DNA from: Azospirillum brasilense
GTDB lineage: Bacteria > Pseudomonadota > Alphaproteobacteria > Azospirillales > Azospirillaceae
Assembly: GCF_007827815.1 (NCBI RefSeq)
Contig: NZ_VITH01000016.1
Coordinates: 62,001 to 126,000 of the forward strand
DNA: 64,000 nt
Reading direction: 5' to 3'
The first letter of the stretch is position 1; each line of letters begins with the position of its first letter. The notes under the pieces were generated by a model. The model had not been told where the DNA came from and did not search any database. It was given only the letters and a program-made list of their open reading frames with translations. The translations under genes were made by a program, and so were the position numbers. Shown piece by piece: positions 7,798-16,561 of this stretch.

Positions 7798-9429
7798 TCA
7801 GAGGTGCCAGTCCGCGTCCGCTTCGTAGCCCAGGCGCACCAGGGCGTCGCCGGTCAGTTCTTTGAAGCGCTCCACAACCCGTGGGGTGAAGTTGTTGCGC
7901 CAATCGCCGGTCACCCCTTTCCGGCAAGACGTCTCGATCCCGTTGGGCAGCAAAACGATCTCGCGACGGTCCTCCCCCCGTGAAGCGCGCCCACCGGTCT
8001 GGTGTTCGAACGTTCCGAGCTTGATGCAGTCACGGAGTTTCGCATCACTCATGGGTGTGATCGGATCGCGGTCCAGACCAAGATCCGTCAGAAGCCGCCG
8101 GTATGTCCGGACGGGGTCGTTGTGCAAATCCTCGAAGCGAAGGATGTGATAGTTCTCCCTCCCCAAGACATCAAGATAGCTGTCCGTCCAATATTTTGCG
8201 GAAGGCCATCGGAAATGATATTTGGGAGTGCCCATGAACGTAACGCCATCGAGCAGAGTCAGGAAGTTCTGCTCTCGCGTTTCCGGTGAATCTTTGAAAT
8301 ACCGGAAGTAATAAGAATTGATGATATCACGTGGATCGCGCATGAGCACGACCACCGGGCCGCCGATGTCGGCGAACCTGGTGAGGTCCAACCCCGCATC
8401 GTGCACCCACATGAATTCCCAATGGTTGAGCAGGCGCGCGAACGCGTGGACGGTCTCCGCGGCGTCCTTGGCGATTTGGGTGTGCAACTCGTCCAGGCGT
8501 TCGAACGGAGGAACCGGGGCGGGCGCGCGATAACGGCTGAGATAATAAGTGTTCTGGATCAGAGACATGTAACTCCGCTCAAGCCACCCGTAATGCTGCA
8601 GGATCGCTTGCATGGGCGGCATCAGACGGTGTGTCCCGGCGCATGGCGGAACGACCAGAACCATCGGCGACGAAAGAGCCCTTTCCGCATTCCGGGGGAC
8701 CGTCCCGACCAGAGGATAACGCTCGTCCCGTTCCAGGGTGGCGCCGTCGGTGACGTTCGTCGGCACCAGAAGCTCGACCGGCAGCCCGCAGACGTCGACC
8801 AGATAGCGGATGGTGTCCCGGCATGGCGCCTGTGGCATGACGAGGACCGCACAGTCAAAGTCCCGCCCGGCGGCATAATCGTCGTAGGCCCGGTCGCGGC
8901 GCCGGTTGAGCGGGTCGATGGCGATGTGCTCGTCGTCGTAATGAGCGACCAGCCGGGAAGCGGCCTCGCTCGCCTGCAAGCCGGCGACCGTCTCCATCGC
9001 CGACTGACGGTGACCGAACACCGCGATCCGCCGCCCCGGACGCTCCCGAATCAGAAACTCGACCAGTTGCCGGGAAACCTGTTCGATGTCGGAGACGGTC
9101 CGCAGCTTGGCGTGGGTGAAGCAAGGATAGGCGTTGACGGCGTTGCGAATTCCATTCTCCACCAGAACCTGAAGGATCTCCTGCGCATACATGCTGGCGA
9201 TGACAACGGTGAAGCCGTCTGCCGGGCGTTGCCGGAGCGCCTGCGGATGGAGAACCGGCAGCCCTTCGCACGTTCCGGATTGGAAGGTGTCAAGAAACCC
9301 CTCGACCGTCGTCCCTTCGCTTTCATCACAGGCGGCCTTCATCCAACGGCCGGCGGCCCCTGTGCCATAGATGAACACGGGGCCCAGATGCGAGAGACCG
9401 GAAAGTTGATGAATTTCGGCGGCGATCAT
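7798..9429 (-). CDS. Sulfotransferase-like protein with tandem N-terminal Rossmann domains
   Basis: About 543 residues. Residues 17-115 form the shared nucleotide-binding module (PVFIYGTGAAGR, GFLDTFQSG, EGLPV). A second, more diverged Rossmann-like unit follows at about 135-220 (RIAVFGHRQSAMET). The C-terminal 300 residues resemble sulfotransferases: LVVPPCAGTH in the place of the 5'-phosphate loop and MRDPRDIINSYY as the 3'-phosphate-binding motif near residue 362. Such enzymes transfer a group from a 3'-phosphorylated nucleotide donor, usually PAPS. Because the cassette to the right should make a 3'-phospho-CDP-amidate, this protein might use that donor instead; this is inference. The ATG at 9429 was chosen over an earlier TTG because the fold begins there. 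Confidence 0.75.
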   Translation of the reverse strand: MIAAEIHQLSGLSHLGPVFIYGTGAAGRWMKAACDESEGTTVEGFLDTFQSGTCEGLPVLHPQALRQRPADGFTVVIASMYAQEILQVLVENGIRNAVNAYPCFTHAKLRTVSDIEQVSRQLVEFLIRERPGRRIAVFGHRQSAMETVAGLQASEAASRLVAHYDDEHIAIDPLNRRRDRAYDDYAAGRDFDCAVLVMPQAPCRDTIRYLVDVCGLPVELLVPTNVTDGATLERDERYPLVGTVPRNAERALSSPMVLVVPPCAGTHRLMPPMQAILQHYGWLERSYMSLIQNTYYLSRYRAPAPVPPFERLDELHTQIAKDAAETVHAFARLLNHWEFMWVHDAGLDLTRFADIGGPVVVLMRDPRDIINSYYFRYFKDSPETREQNFLTLLDGVTFMGTPKYHFRWPSAKYWTDSYLDVLGRENYHILRFEDLHNDPVRTYRRLLTDLGLDRDPITPMSDAKLRDCIKLGTFEHQTGGRASRGEDRREIVLLPNGIETSCRKGVTGDWRNNFTPRVVERFKELTGDALVRLGYEADADWHL

Positions 9430-9506
9430 CGTTTCTGTCCACGGGAAATGGGAAAGCACGGCTGTGAGGACAGGCCGCTCCGGCGCAGGGAAACGACCCG
9501 TCCCTC

Positions 9507-10289
9507 TCAGTCCCTCCGGACGGTCCAAAGCCGGGTCAGATAAACCGTTTCGATCATGGCGCAGCCACGGATCCGCTCGGCTGCATAGCCGAGAAACTCT
9601 TCGAAACGCTCGGGCCCAAGCTGGACCTGGACATCATTCACGGAGCGCCACGCCCCCAGATATTCCTCCGGAGTCCGGGTCATGACGTCACGGGCCTCCA
9701 TGTACACGACATCGCTGAAGCCCGGTGTCGCAGCCAGCCGGTCGGTCAGATGATCGGTCAGACCCGAACGGCCGGACGAAACCCGCTTCATGCCGGGGCA
9801 AAGCTGGGAGAGGTGGTTCTCGATGTCCACCTGGATCGGGCTGGCCTCGATCAAGCGAGGGTTCCACAAGGCTGCGAAACGCCCGCCCGGCCGCAGGATG
9901 CGACGGAATTCGCTCATCCCCGCGTCGTAATCCACCCAATGGAACGAGGACGCCATGGTTACCAGGTCGCGGCTGCCGTCCGTCAGTCCGGTGGCTTCCC
10001 CTTGGCCGGCGCGCCACTCGATGGACAACCCCGCCGAGCTGTCCCGTCCGACACGCCGCATGTCGTCGTTCGGTTCCACGGCCGTCAGACTGCGCAGCCC
10101 TTGGCCAGCCAGGATTCGCGTCCAGATCCCGGTGCCCGCGCCGACATCCGCCGCATCGACATCCGCAACCGGCTTGTCGAGAAGAGCGAGCAAGGCCTTC
10201 AATGGAGAAAGAGCGTAGCCTGGCCGGAACCGATCGTAGTCCTGGGCCAGACCTGTATAGTCTCCATGCCTGCGCGTGGCGTCCGTCAT
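9507..10289 (-). CDS. Class I SAM-dependent methyltransferase
   Basis: A 260-residue protein of the UbiE/YcgJ-like type. Motif I is DVGAGTGIWTR, the acidic end of strand 2 is AVEPND, and the post-II region reads ASSFHWVDYD followed by RRILRPGGRFAALWNP. It is expected to be cytoplasmic and to transfer a methyl group from SAM to a small molecule or glycan precursor. It lies just upstream of the sulfotransferase-like gene on the same strand, 77 bases apart, so the two are probably co-transcribed leftward. ATG at 10289 with GGAAA upstream. The acceptor is unknown. Confidence 0.85.
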   Translation of the reverse strand: MTDATRRHGDYTGLAQDYDRFRPGYALSPLKALLALLDKPVADVDAADVGAGTGIWTRILAGQGLRSLTAVEPNDDMRRVGRDSSAGLSIEWRAGQGEATGLTDGSRDLVTMASSFHWVDYDAGMSEFRRILRPGGRFAALWNPRLIEASPIQVDIENHLSQLCPGMKRVSSGRSGLTDHLTDRLAATPGFSDVVYMEARDVMTRTPEEYLGAWRSVNDVQVQLGPERFEEFLGYAAERIRGCAMIETVYLTRLWTVRRD

Positions 10290-10519
10290 CGTGTTTCCAA
10301 AAGAATTCGGCTATTACAAAATCAGCCACTTTGCCTGGAAAGTGGTGGCAAGAGGCTAATTCGGGGACGCTTAACAATGTATGAATACAGGGATTTTTGG
10401 CCTTCCTGAAGGCAGTTTCCATGGAGGAACGCACACTCTACCCGCTTGTGTTCGGTCTCTCGCCATGGCAGTTTTTCGAGCCGATTTTCGAGTCGATTCT
10501 GCCGTCTGCCGGAGACATC

Positions 10520-11641
10520 ATGCCATCTGACCATCCGTTCGTTCCGAAGGACAGGCACGATCCGGCGGCCATCGCTCCGGCCATCGACGTGGATGCATGG
10601 CGGCGCAACATCCGGCAGACGACCTTCGCCGGCTACCACCTCCACATGGCGATCGCGCTGTGGAACGAAGGCAGCCACCAGGCCGCGCTCGAAGCGCTTC
10701 AAAGAGCCTTGAGCGAAAAACCTGATTTTTCCTTGGCGTCGCTCCGCCTGACGGAGTTCTTGCACCAGATCGGGCGCCACGACGAAGCCGAGCGGATCGA
10801 GCGGGCTGCCCGTGCCGGCGACCCGCTTTATCCAGCCTCCGCCTACGCTGACTTGGGGGAATCCACCCCGGATGCCCGGGAGGCCGTCCAGGCGTTCGGC
10901 AAGGCCTGCGCTCTCCACACCAATCCGGCTTGGGAACTTTCCCTCATCGAAGCGCTGGAGAAAACCAACACCGTACACACGGAAAGCGAATTCTCTGAAT
11001 CGATTGCGATTCCCCGTCATATTCTGACGCTCGATCCTGCCCGGACAACGGCGTTGCAGTGGCTCGGGTATAAATTGTTCGCTCTGTCTTCCATGGAGGA
11101 GGCAGAGCGCTGCTTCTCCCGCAGCATGCTCCTTGATCCCGGCAACGTCTTCTTCCGTGCCATGCTTGCCATGGCGCGCGTCGCGCTGGGCGACACCGGC
11201 GGCGCTCTGGCTCCCCTGCGGGAACGCTCGCCGGAGGAGGCCAGGATCGGCCTGCTGCCGAACACGCGCGGCTTGGTCAGCTTGGCGCAGGGCGACGTCG
11301 AAGGCGCCCTGGCCCATTACAGCGAAGCCGTCCGTATCGAGCCCGACAACGCCTTCCTGCGAAGCGGACTTGGCCTTGCCTTGCAGGAAATCGGCCGCAT
11401 CGACGAGGCGCTCCGTTACCACAATGCAGCGGACGACAACGGGTTGGTGTGCCTGCACCGGGCGATCGCCTGGCATCGCGCGGGGAACGAGGAAAAAGCG
11501 CGGAGCGAGTTGCGCCGGCTGCTCGCCCTGCACCCCGTCTTTGCCTGGAGTTGGGCGCGCGTTTACCGCTGGGCCAGTCCTTATCTGCTCGCCACTCTGG
11601 AAAGCATCGCGGCGGATGCACGACAAGCCCCCCATTCCTGA
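10520..11641 (+). CDS. Tetratricopeptide-repeat protein
   Basis: About 373 residues made largely of TPR-like helix pairs, for example around AIALWNEGSHQAALEALQRAL, WLGYKLFALSSMEEAERCF and GLALQEIGRIDEALRYHNAA. There is no signal peptide and no enzymatic domain. TPR proteins mediate protein contacts and are common partners of glycosyltransferases in flagellar and surface glycan clusters. GGAGA lies just before ATG 10520, so that start is preferred; an in-frame ATG at 10421 would add 33 residues of less typical sequence. It is transcribed rightward and may lead the large operon that follows. Confidence 0.75.
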   Translation: MPSDHPFVPKDRHDPAAIAPAIDVDAWRRNIRQTTFAGYHLHMAIALWNEGSHQAALEALQRALSEKPDFSLASLRLTEFLHQIGRHDEAERIERAARAGDPLYPASAYADLGESTPDAREAVQAFGKACALHTNPAWELSLIEALEKTNTVHTESEFSESIAIPRHILTLDPARTTALQWLGYKLFALSSMEEAERCFSRSMLLDPGNVFFRAMLAMARVALGDTGGALAPLRERSPEEARIGLLPNTRGLVSLAQGDVEGALAHYSEAVRIEPDNAFLRSGLGLALQEIGRIDEALRYHNAADDNGLVCLHRAIAWHRAGNEEKARSELRRLLALHPVFAWSWARVYRWASPYLLATLESIAADARQAPHS

Positions 11642-11742
11642 GGCTTTTCGCATCGCCGCGGATGGTTTTACCCGAAGTTTACCATTGGCGCCCTTTGCTG
11701 ACGTCGAGGCTTTCCGGGGCATTCCCCGGGCTCGCCGCGTCC

Positions 11743-12330
11743 ATGCCGGAGCCGGAGTGTCTTTTGGTGCCGCCTGAGCCGACTTTCGCACCGCCACGCA
11801 GCGCGGTGTTCTGGATCACGGGGTTGTCGGCCGCCGGTAAGACAACCATCGGACGGGGTCTCGCCGACCGGTTGCGGGTTCTGGGCCGCCCGGTTCTCTA
11901 CCTCGACGGCGACGTGCTGCGCAGCATCGTCGCCGGTGGGGACCGTTACTCCAGGGCCGACCGTCTGGATCTGGCCCACCGCTACGGCCGGCTGTGCCGG
12001 GAAGCCGCCAGCCAAGGCATCGACGTCGTCTGCGCCACCATTTCCATGTTCGACGCCGTGCGGGCGTGGAACCGCGAGCATATCCCGGGCTATTGCGAAG
12101 TCTATCTCCGCGTCCCCATCGAGGAGCTGAAGCGGCGCGACACCAAGGACGTCTATCGGAACACCACGGACGTTGTCGGTCTCGATCTCGCTCCGGAACT
12201 GCCCAAGACGCCGGATGTCCTGATCGACAATTTTGCGGACATGACTCCGGCGCGGGCGGTCCAGACGATCCTGGAATCCGCGGCCATCCCTGCCGGTACC
12301 CTTGGTGCATGGCCCCCGCCTTCCACCTGA
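11743..12330 (+). CDS. APS-kinase-like protein, probable CDP-phosphoramidate 3'-kinase
   Basis: 195 residues with a P-loop GLSAAGKTT near residue 30 and LYLDGDVLR, both standard for the adenylylsulfate-kinase family. In Campylobacter jejuni the APS-kinase-like Cj1415 phosphorylates cytidine diphosphoramidate rather than APS, in the pathway for the O-methyl phosphoramidate capsule group. Homologues of the other three enzymes of that pathway lie downstream (16562-20401), and no ATP sulfurylase (CysD/CysN/Sat) gene is in the window. I therefore infer that this kinase makes 3'-phospho-CDP-amidate. A true APS kinase supplying PAPS to the sulfotransferase-like protein is the alternative. ATG 11743 was chosen because the domain begins soon after and the upstream frame is not protein-like. 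Confidence 0.75.
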   Translation: MPEPECLLVPPEPTFAPPRSAVFWITGLSAAGKTTIGRGLADRLRVLGRPVLYLDGDVLRSIVAGGDRYSRADRLDLAHRYGRLCREAASQGIDVVCATISMFDAVRAWNREHIPGYCEVYLRVPIEELKRRDTKDVYRNTTDVVGLDLAPELPKTPDVLIDNFADMTPARAVQTILESAAIPAGTLGAWPPPST

Positions 12331-12434
12331 AGCGGCGGCCCCACGAACGGAAAAGACGACGGGACGGGAGAAGCGCGCCGCCATGGGGTGCGCTCCATCC
12401 GCCACCACCAACCCTGAAAACGGAGATCACGTCC

Positions 12435-13133
12435 ATGCAGGCCAAAGATCCGGTGAACCAAGGCCTTTTCGAACTTCGGGAACGGATCGGGCTGGCCCGC
12501 CTGGGCATCATGAACAATCAGGTCTGGCATCAGGACCCGAAGCGGCTGGTCTTCACGCTGGCCCGTTACAAGTTCGTCGCCAAGATGCTGAAAGGGCAGC
12601 GGCGGGTTGTCGAGATCGGGTGCGGCGATGGCTTCTGTTCCCGGTTGGTGCAGAACGAAGTCGGCGACCTGACCATCACCGATTTCGACCCTCTGTTCAT
12701 CGAAGACGCCAAGGCCCGCATGGCCGAGCCCTGGGTGAGCGGAGCCTTCGTCCACGACATTCTGTCGGGTCCGGTTCCCGGCACCTACGACGCCGCCTAT
12801 TCCCTGGATGTGCTCGAACACATCCCGCCCGTGCAGGAACAGGTCTACCTCGGCAACGTCATCGCGTCCCTGACCGGCCAGGGCGTCTTCATCGCCGGCA
12901 TGCCGTCCCTGGAAAGTCAGGCCTACGCATCCGCAGACAGCAAGGCCGGGCACGTGAACTGCAAGACTGGCGAGGCGTTGCGTCACACGATGCTGGAGCA
13001 TTTCCACACGGTCTTCATGTTCTCCATGAACGACGAGGTGGTGCATACGGGCTTCTTCCCGATGGCGCATTATCTGCTGGCCGTCTGTGTCGGGCCGAAG
13101 AGGCCGAGCGAGACGGCGAACCGAACCGGATGA
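12435..13133 (+). CDS. Class I SAM-dependent methyltransferase, candidate O-methylase of the phosphoramidate pathway
   Basis: 232 residues. Motif I is VVEIGCGDGFCSR, strand 2 ends TITDFDP, and SLDVLEHIPP marks the motif II/III region, so the SAM-binding fold is complete. It follows the APS-kinase-like gene by about 100 bases and precedes an epimerase. In C. jejuni two methyltransferases (Cj1419, Cj1420) belong to the phosphoramidate locus, so this is the natural candidate for methylating the phosphoramidate group here. That role is inferred from position only; it could equally methylate a sugar hydroxyl. Confidence 0.85.
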   Translation: MQAKDPVNQGLFELRERIGLARLGIMNNQVWHQDPKRLVFTLARYKFVAKMLKGQRRVVEIGCGDGFCSRLVQNEVGDLTITDFDPLFIEDAKARMAEPWVSGAFVHDILSGPVPGTYDAAYSLDVLEHIPPVQEQVYLGNVIASLTGQGVFIAGMPSLESQAYASADSKAGHVNCKTGEALRHTMLEHFHTVFMFSMNDEVVHTGFFPMAHYLLAVCVGPKRPSETANRTG

Positions 13134-13229
13134 ACGGTCGGGCGGAAGCGCGCGACGCCACAGCCAGCCGGAAATCCGATATACAGTCAGACGGCGGCCC
13201 CCGGCCGACGGCGGAAGGAAGATGAGACA

Positions 13230-14225
13230 ATGAGTCGTTTCGACGTGGTGACCGGCGGGGCCGGGTTCATCGGCAGCCATCTGGTGGACGCGCTTGTCGC
13301 GCAAGGACGGAGCGTCCTCGCCATCGACAATCTGGCGGTCGGGCGGCTGTCCAATCTGGCCGCCCACGAGGGCAATCCGGCCTTCCGATTCGTGCAGGCC
13401 GACGTAGCCGACCGTGCGGAGATGGCGAGGCTGCTCGCCGGTGCGGAACGCGTGTTCCATCTGGCGGCCCTGGCCGACATCGTGCCGTCCGTCCAGAATC
13501 CGGAACGCTATTTCGACGCCAACGTGAACGGCTGCTTCTCCATCGCCGAAGCCGCCCGCGCCAACAACGTGACGCGTCTGCTCTACGCCGCGTCCTCGTC
13601 GTGCTACGGCATCCCGGACGTCTACCCGACGCCGGAATCGGCCCCCCCGAATCCGCGCTATCCCTACGCGCTGACGAAGTACATGGGGGAACAGCAGCTC
13701 CTGCATTGGGCACAGGTCTACGGCCTGCCGGTGACCTCCCTGCGCCTCTTCAACGTCTATGGCCCGCGCGCCCGCACGAGCGGCACCTACGGCGCGGTGT
13801 TCGGCGTTTTCCTGGCGCAGATGCTCTCCGGCAAGCCGTTGACCGTGGTCGGTGACGGCACCCAGACGCGCGACTTCACCTTCGTCACCGACGTCGTTTC
13901 CGCCTTCCTTGCCGCCGCCGAAAAGGGCCACACCGGAGCCGTCTACAATGTCGGGAGCGGCACCTCGGTCAGCGTCAACCGGCTGGTCGAGCTTCTCGGC
14001 AATGGCCGCGTGGAGCATCTGCCCAAACGCCCCGGTGAACCGGACTGCACCTTCGCCGACACGAGCCGGATTCGCGCCGAGCTGGGCTGGAGCCCCCAGG
14101 TCAGCATCGAGGACGGGGTGGCGCGGCTTCTGGACAATCTCGATTACTGGCGCGATGCGCCGGTGTGGGACAAGGACAGCATCGCCGAGGCGACCCGCGA
14201 CTGGTTCCGCTTCATCCGGAACTGA
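13230..14225 (+). CDS. NAD-dependent nucleotide-sugar epimerase (GalE/WbpP-like)
   Basis: 331 residues, extended SDR. The Rossmann motif GGAGFIGSH is at the N-terminus, the catalytic region is YAASSSCYG followed by YPYALTKYMGE (Tyr and Lys), and FNVYGPRA and VYNVGSGTS are typical of UDP-hexose 4-epimerases. It probably interconverts a UDP-glucose- or UDP-GlcNAc-type sugar at C4. It is part of the rightward gene series from 11743 to 20401. AAGGAAG lies about 12 bases before the ATG. Confidence 0.87.
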   Translation: MSRFDVVTGGAGFIGSHLVDALVAQGRSVLAIDNLAVGRLSNLAAHEGNPAFRFVQADVADRAEMARLLAGAERVFHLAALADIVPSVQNPERYFDANVNGCFSIAEAARANNVTRLLYAASSSCYGIPDVYPTPESAPPNPRYPYALTKYMGEQQLLHWAQVYGLPVTSLRLFNVYGPRARTSGTYGAVFGVFLAQMLSGKPLTVVGDGTQTRDFTFVTDVVSAFLAAAEKGHTGAVYNVGSGTSVSVNRLVELLGNGRVEHLPKRPGEPDCTFADTSRIRAELGWSPQVSIEDGVARLLDNLDYWRDAPVWDKDSIAEATRDWFRFIRN

Positions 14226-14269
14226 CCCGCGTGGCCAGCCCGCAGAATCCGTCTGCGTGAAGGAAATCC

Positions 14270-15139
14270 ATGGGCAAGCGCATCCTCGTGGTCGGAGTCG
14301 ATGGCGGCGTGGGCTCCGCGCTCGCCGCGCGGCTCCGCGCGCAGGGAATGCAGGTCACCGGAACCTCGCGCCGCCGGCCGGTCGCGGACACCGCGGGCGC
14401 CTGCATCCCGCTCGACCTTGCGTCCGATCTGTCCGGCTGGACGCCACCGGGGACCATCGACATCGCCTATCTCTGCGCGGCCATGACCGGCCTCGCCGGG
14501 TGCCGCGACGATCCGCAAACGGCGGATCGGATCAACCGGCACAACACCCTTCTTCTGGCCCGCCGGCTTGCCGATGCCGGTGCCTTCGTCGTGTTCCTGT
14601 CGACCAGCCTCGTTCTCGATGGCCTCGCTCCCCGCGCCGCAGCGGACGCGCCACGGAAGCCCGCCTGTGACTATGGGCGGCAGAAGGCTCTCGCGGAGGA
14701 TGGCATCGCCGCCCTGGGAGCGTCCGCGGCGACCTTGCGGCTGACCAAGGTGATCCGTTCCGGAATGCCGGTCTTGGGCAACTGGCCCGCCGACCTTGCC
14801 GCCGGCCGCACCATCCACCCGTTCGACGATCTGCGCATGGCGCCGATCCGCGTCGATCATGCGGTGGAAGCCCTCGTTGCGGTGGGCCATGGGAGCGAGG
14901 GAGGGCTCTTCCAAGTTTCGGCAACCCACGACATCACCTATGCCGACGCTGCGTTCCACATCGCAGAACGCCTGGGCGTTCCGCGAGACCGCGTCAGCCC
15001 CTGCCGGTCGGACGAGGCCGGGGTGATCCTGATTGCCAATCCGCGGCACACGAGCCTGGACGCGACGCGCCTTGAACAGACATACGGGATCGCCGCCCCG
15101 TCCCCCTTCGACGCCCTGGACGCCCTCGCACCGCCATGA
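14270..15139 (+). CDS. RmlD-like NAD(P)-dependent sugar reductase/epimerase
   Basis: 289 residues with an N-terminal nucleotide-binding fold (ILVVGVDGGVGSALA). The pattern VFLSTSLVLDG plus DYGRQKALAE places Ser, Tyr and Lys as in dTDP-4-dehydrorhamnose reductase (RmlD). The substrate-binding part is shorter than in GalE-type epimerases. It most likely reduces or epimerises a keto-sugar nucleotide made by a neighbouring enzyme. Its last codons overlap the start of the next gene (ATGA), so the two are translationally coupled. Confidence 0.8.
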   Translation: MGKRILVVGVDGGVGSALAARLRAQGMQVTGTSRRRPVADTAGACIPLDLASDLSGWTPPGTIDIAYLCAAMTGLAGCRDDPQTADRINRHNTLLLARRLADAGAFVVFLSTSLVLDGLAPRAAADAPRKPACDYGRQKALAEDGIAALGASAATLRLTKVIRSGMPVLGNWPADLAAGRTIHPFDDLRMAPIRVDHAVEALVAVGHGSEGGLFQVSATHDITYADAAFHIAERLGVPRDRVSPCRSDEAGVILIANPRHTSLDATRLEQTYGIAAPSPFDALDALAPP

Positions 15140-16332
15140 CCATCGCCGCTCCTCTGTGCTGTCACGTCTGCGCCGCCGCAGACATCGCGGATGTCGAGGC
15201 ATTCGCGTCCCTGGCGCGCACCACCTCGGACTGCCGCCCATGGCCGTCCGGAGGTCGGCTTGGCGTGTGCCCCATCTGCGGAACCGTGCAGGCCGGCGTC
15301 GACGCGGCCTGGCGGACCGAGATGGCCGAGATCTACGGCTCCTACGCCATGTTCCACCAACGGGGCGGAACCGACCATGCCGTCCGCGACAGCCAGGACA
15401 ACACCCTGCGCAGCCGCTCGGGCGCGCTTCTGCAACGCTTCATCGCGTGGGACCAGCCTGCGGAGCGGGGACGCCTGCTCGACATCGGCTGCGGCACGGG
15501 TCCGCTGCTTCAGTCGGCCGCGCAGCTCCGCCCCGGCTGGAGTCTGGCGGGGGCGGAGCAGGACGACCGTGTCCGCGACCGCATCCTCGCCATCCCCGGC
15601 GTCGCGCTGTTCCACGCAGGGCCTCTGAACGCCTTGGATGCCACCTTCGACGTGGTGTCGATGGTCCATGTGCTGGAGCATGTCGCCGATCCCGCCGGTT
15701 TTCTGCGCCAAGCCGCCAGTCTTCTCGCTCCCGGAGGACGCCTGCTCGTTCAGGTGCCCTCGCTGACGGAAAACCCGTTCGACCTGACCATTGCGGACCA
15801 CTGCTCCCACTTCACGGCCGACACGCTGAGCCGCGTGGTCCGAAACGCGGGGTTGCAGATCCTGCATGTGGATCGCTGGATTCCCAAGGAGCTTTCCGTC
15901 GTGGCCGGCTTGGCAAAAAGGGCGGTCGCCGCTTCTTCCCCGGCCGTGCCGGAAACCCGCTTGACCGGGGAACCGATGGCTGATCTGGCCACCGTGGAGC
16001 GGATGGTCTCCTGGCTTCATGCCGTGGGTGGAGCCGTCGAGCATTTGGCCGCGTCCGGGCCGGTCGGCCTGCTCGGAACATCGGTCGCGGCGACGTGGCT
16101 GGCCTCACAGACCAAGAACGAGGTTTCGTTCTTCGTGGACGAAGACCCCGTCATGCAAGGGACCCACTTTCTCGGGCGCCCCGTGCTGGCCATGGAGCAG
16201 GTGCCATCATCCGCCACGCTGTTCTGCCCGATGCCCCCCGCGCAGGCACACACCATCCGCGAGCGGCTGATCCGGATGAAGGCGGCATTCCGGATCGAGA
16301 TTCCTCCTCCACTCCCCGGTTCCGTCCTCTGA
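15136..16332 (+). CDS. C-methyltransferase-type SAM methyltransferase with C-terminal Rossmann domain
   Basis: 398 residues in three parts. The first 55 hold paired cysteines (CCHVC, CPICG) that would bind zinc, as in sugar C-methyltransferases of the TylC3/CloU type. The middle is a class I methyltransferase (LLDIGCGTGPLLQ; VHVLEHVADP; LLAPGGRLLVQVP). Residues about 309-385 form a Rossmann-like tail (VGLLGTSVAATWLA, FFVDEDP, GRPVLAMEQV), a diverged form of the module found in several neighbours. This architecture is known for enzymes that methylate a carbon of an NDP-keto-sugar. It follows an RmlD-like reductase with a 4-base overlap, which fits making a branched or methylated sugar. Confidence 0.85.
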   Translation: MTIAAPLCCHVCAAADIADVEAFASLARTTSDCRPWPSGGRLGVCPICGTVQAGVDAAWRTEMAEIYGSYAMFHQRGGTDHAVRDSQDNTLRSRSGALLQRFIAWDQPAERGRLLDIGCGTGPLLQSAAQLRPGWSLAGAEQDDRVRDRILAIPGVALFHAGPLNALDATFDVVSMVHVLEHVADPAGFLRQAASLLAPGGRLLVQVPSLTENPFDLTIADHCSHFTADTLSRVVRNAGLQILHVDRWIPKELSVVAGLAKRAVAASSPAVPETRLTGEPMADLATVERMVSWLHAVGGAVEHLAASGPVGLLGTSVAATWLASQTKNEVSFFVDEDPVMQGTHFLGRPVLAMEQVPSSATLFCPMPPAQAHTIRERLIRMKAAFRIEIPPPLPGSVL

Positions 16333-16561
16333 AAGGCCAAGATCCACAAGATGATCGCCGTCTCGACGGCCACTGCGGATTCTCTTTACGGATGATTTAC
16401 CGGACGTTCTTCATGGTAAAAGCCCGTGCGCGCTATGCTGGACACGGCAGATCCATGGGTGACTGGCTCCTCGACGACATCCTGCCGGCGTTCGGACATG
16501 CCCAGCGCCCCACCATGCCGCAGGCGATCGCCACACGTGCCTTGCTGCCCCGGACACAGGG

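Noticed and set aside
11743..12330. Plain assimilatory APS kinase (CysC)
   Set aside because: Not excluded, but no sulfurylase or other sulfate gene is present, whereas all other phosphoramidate pathway homologues are nearby.
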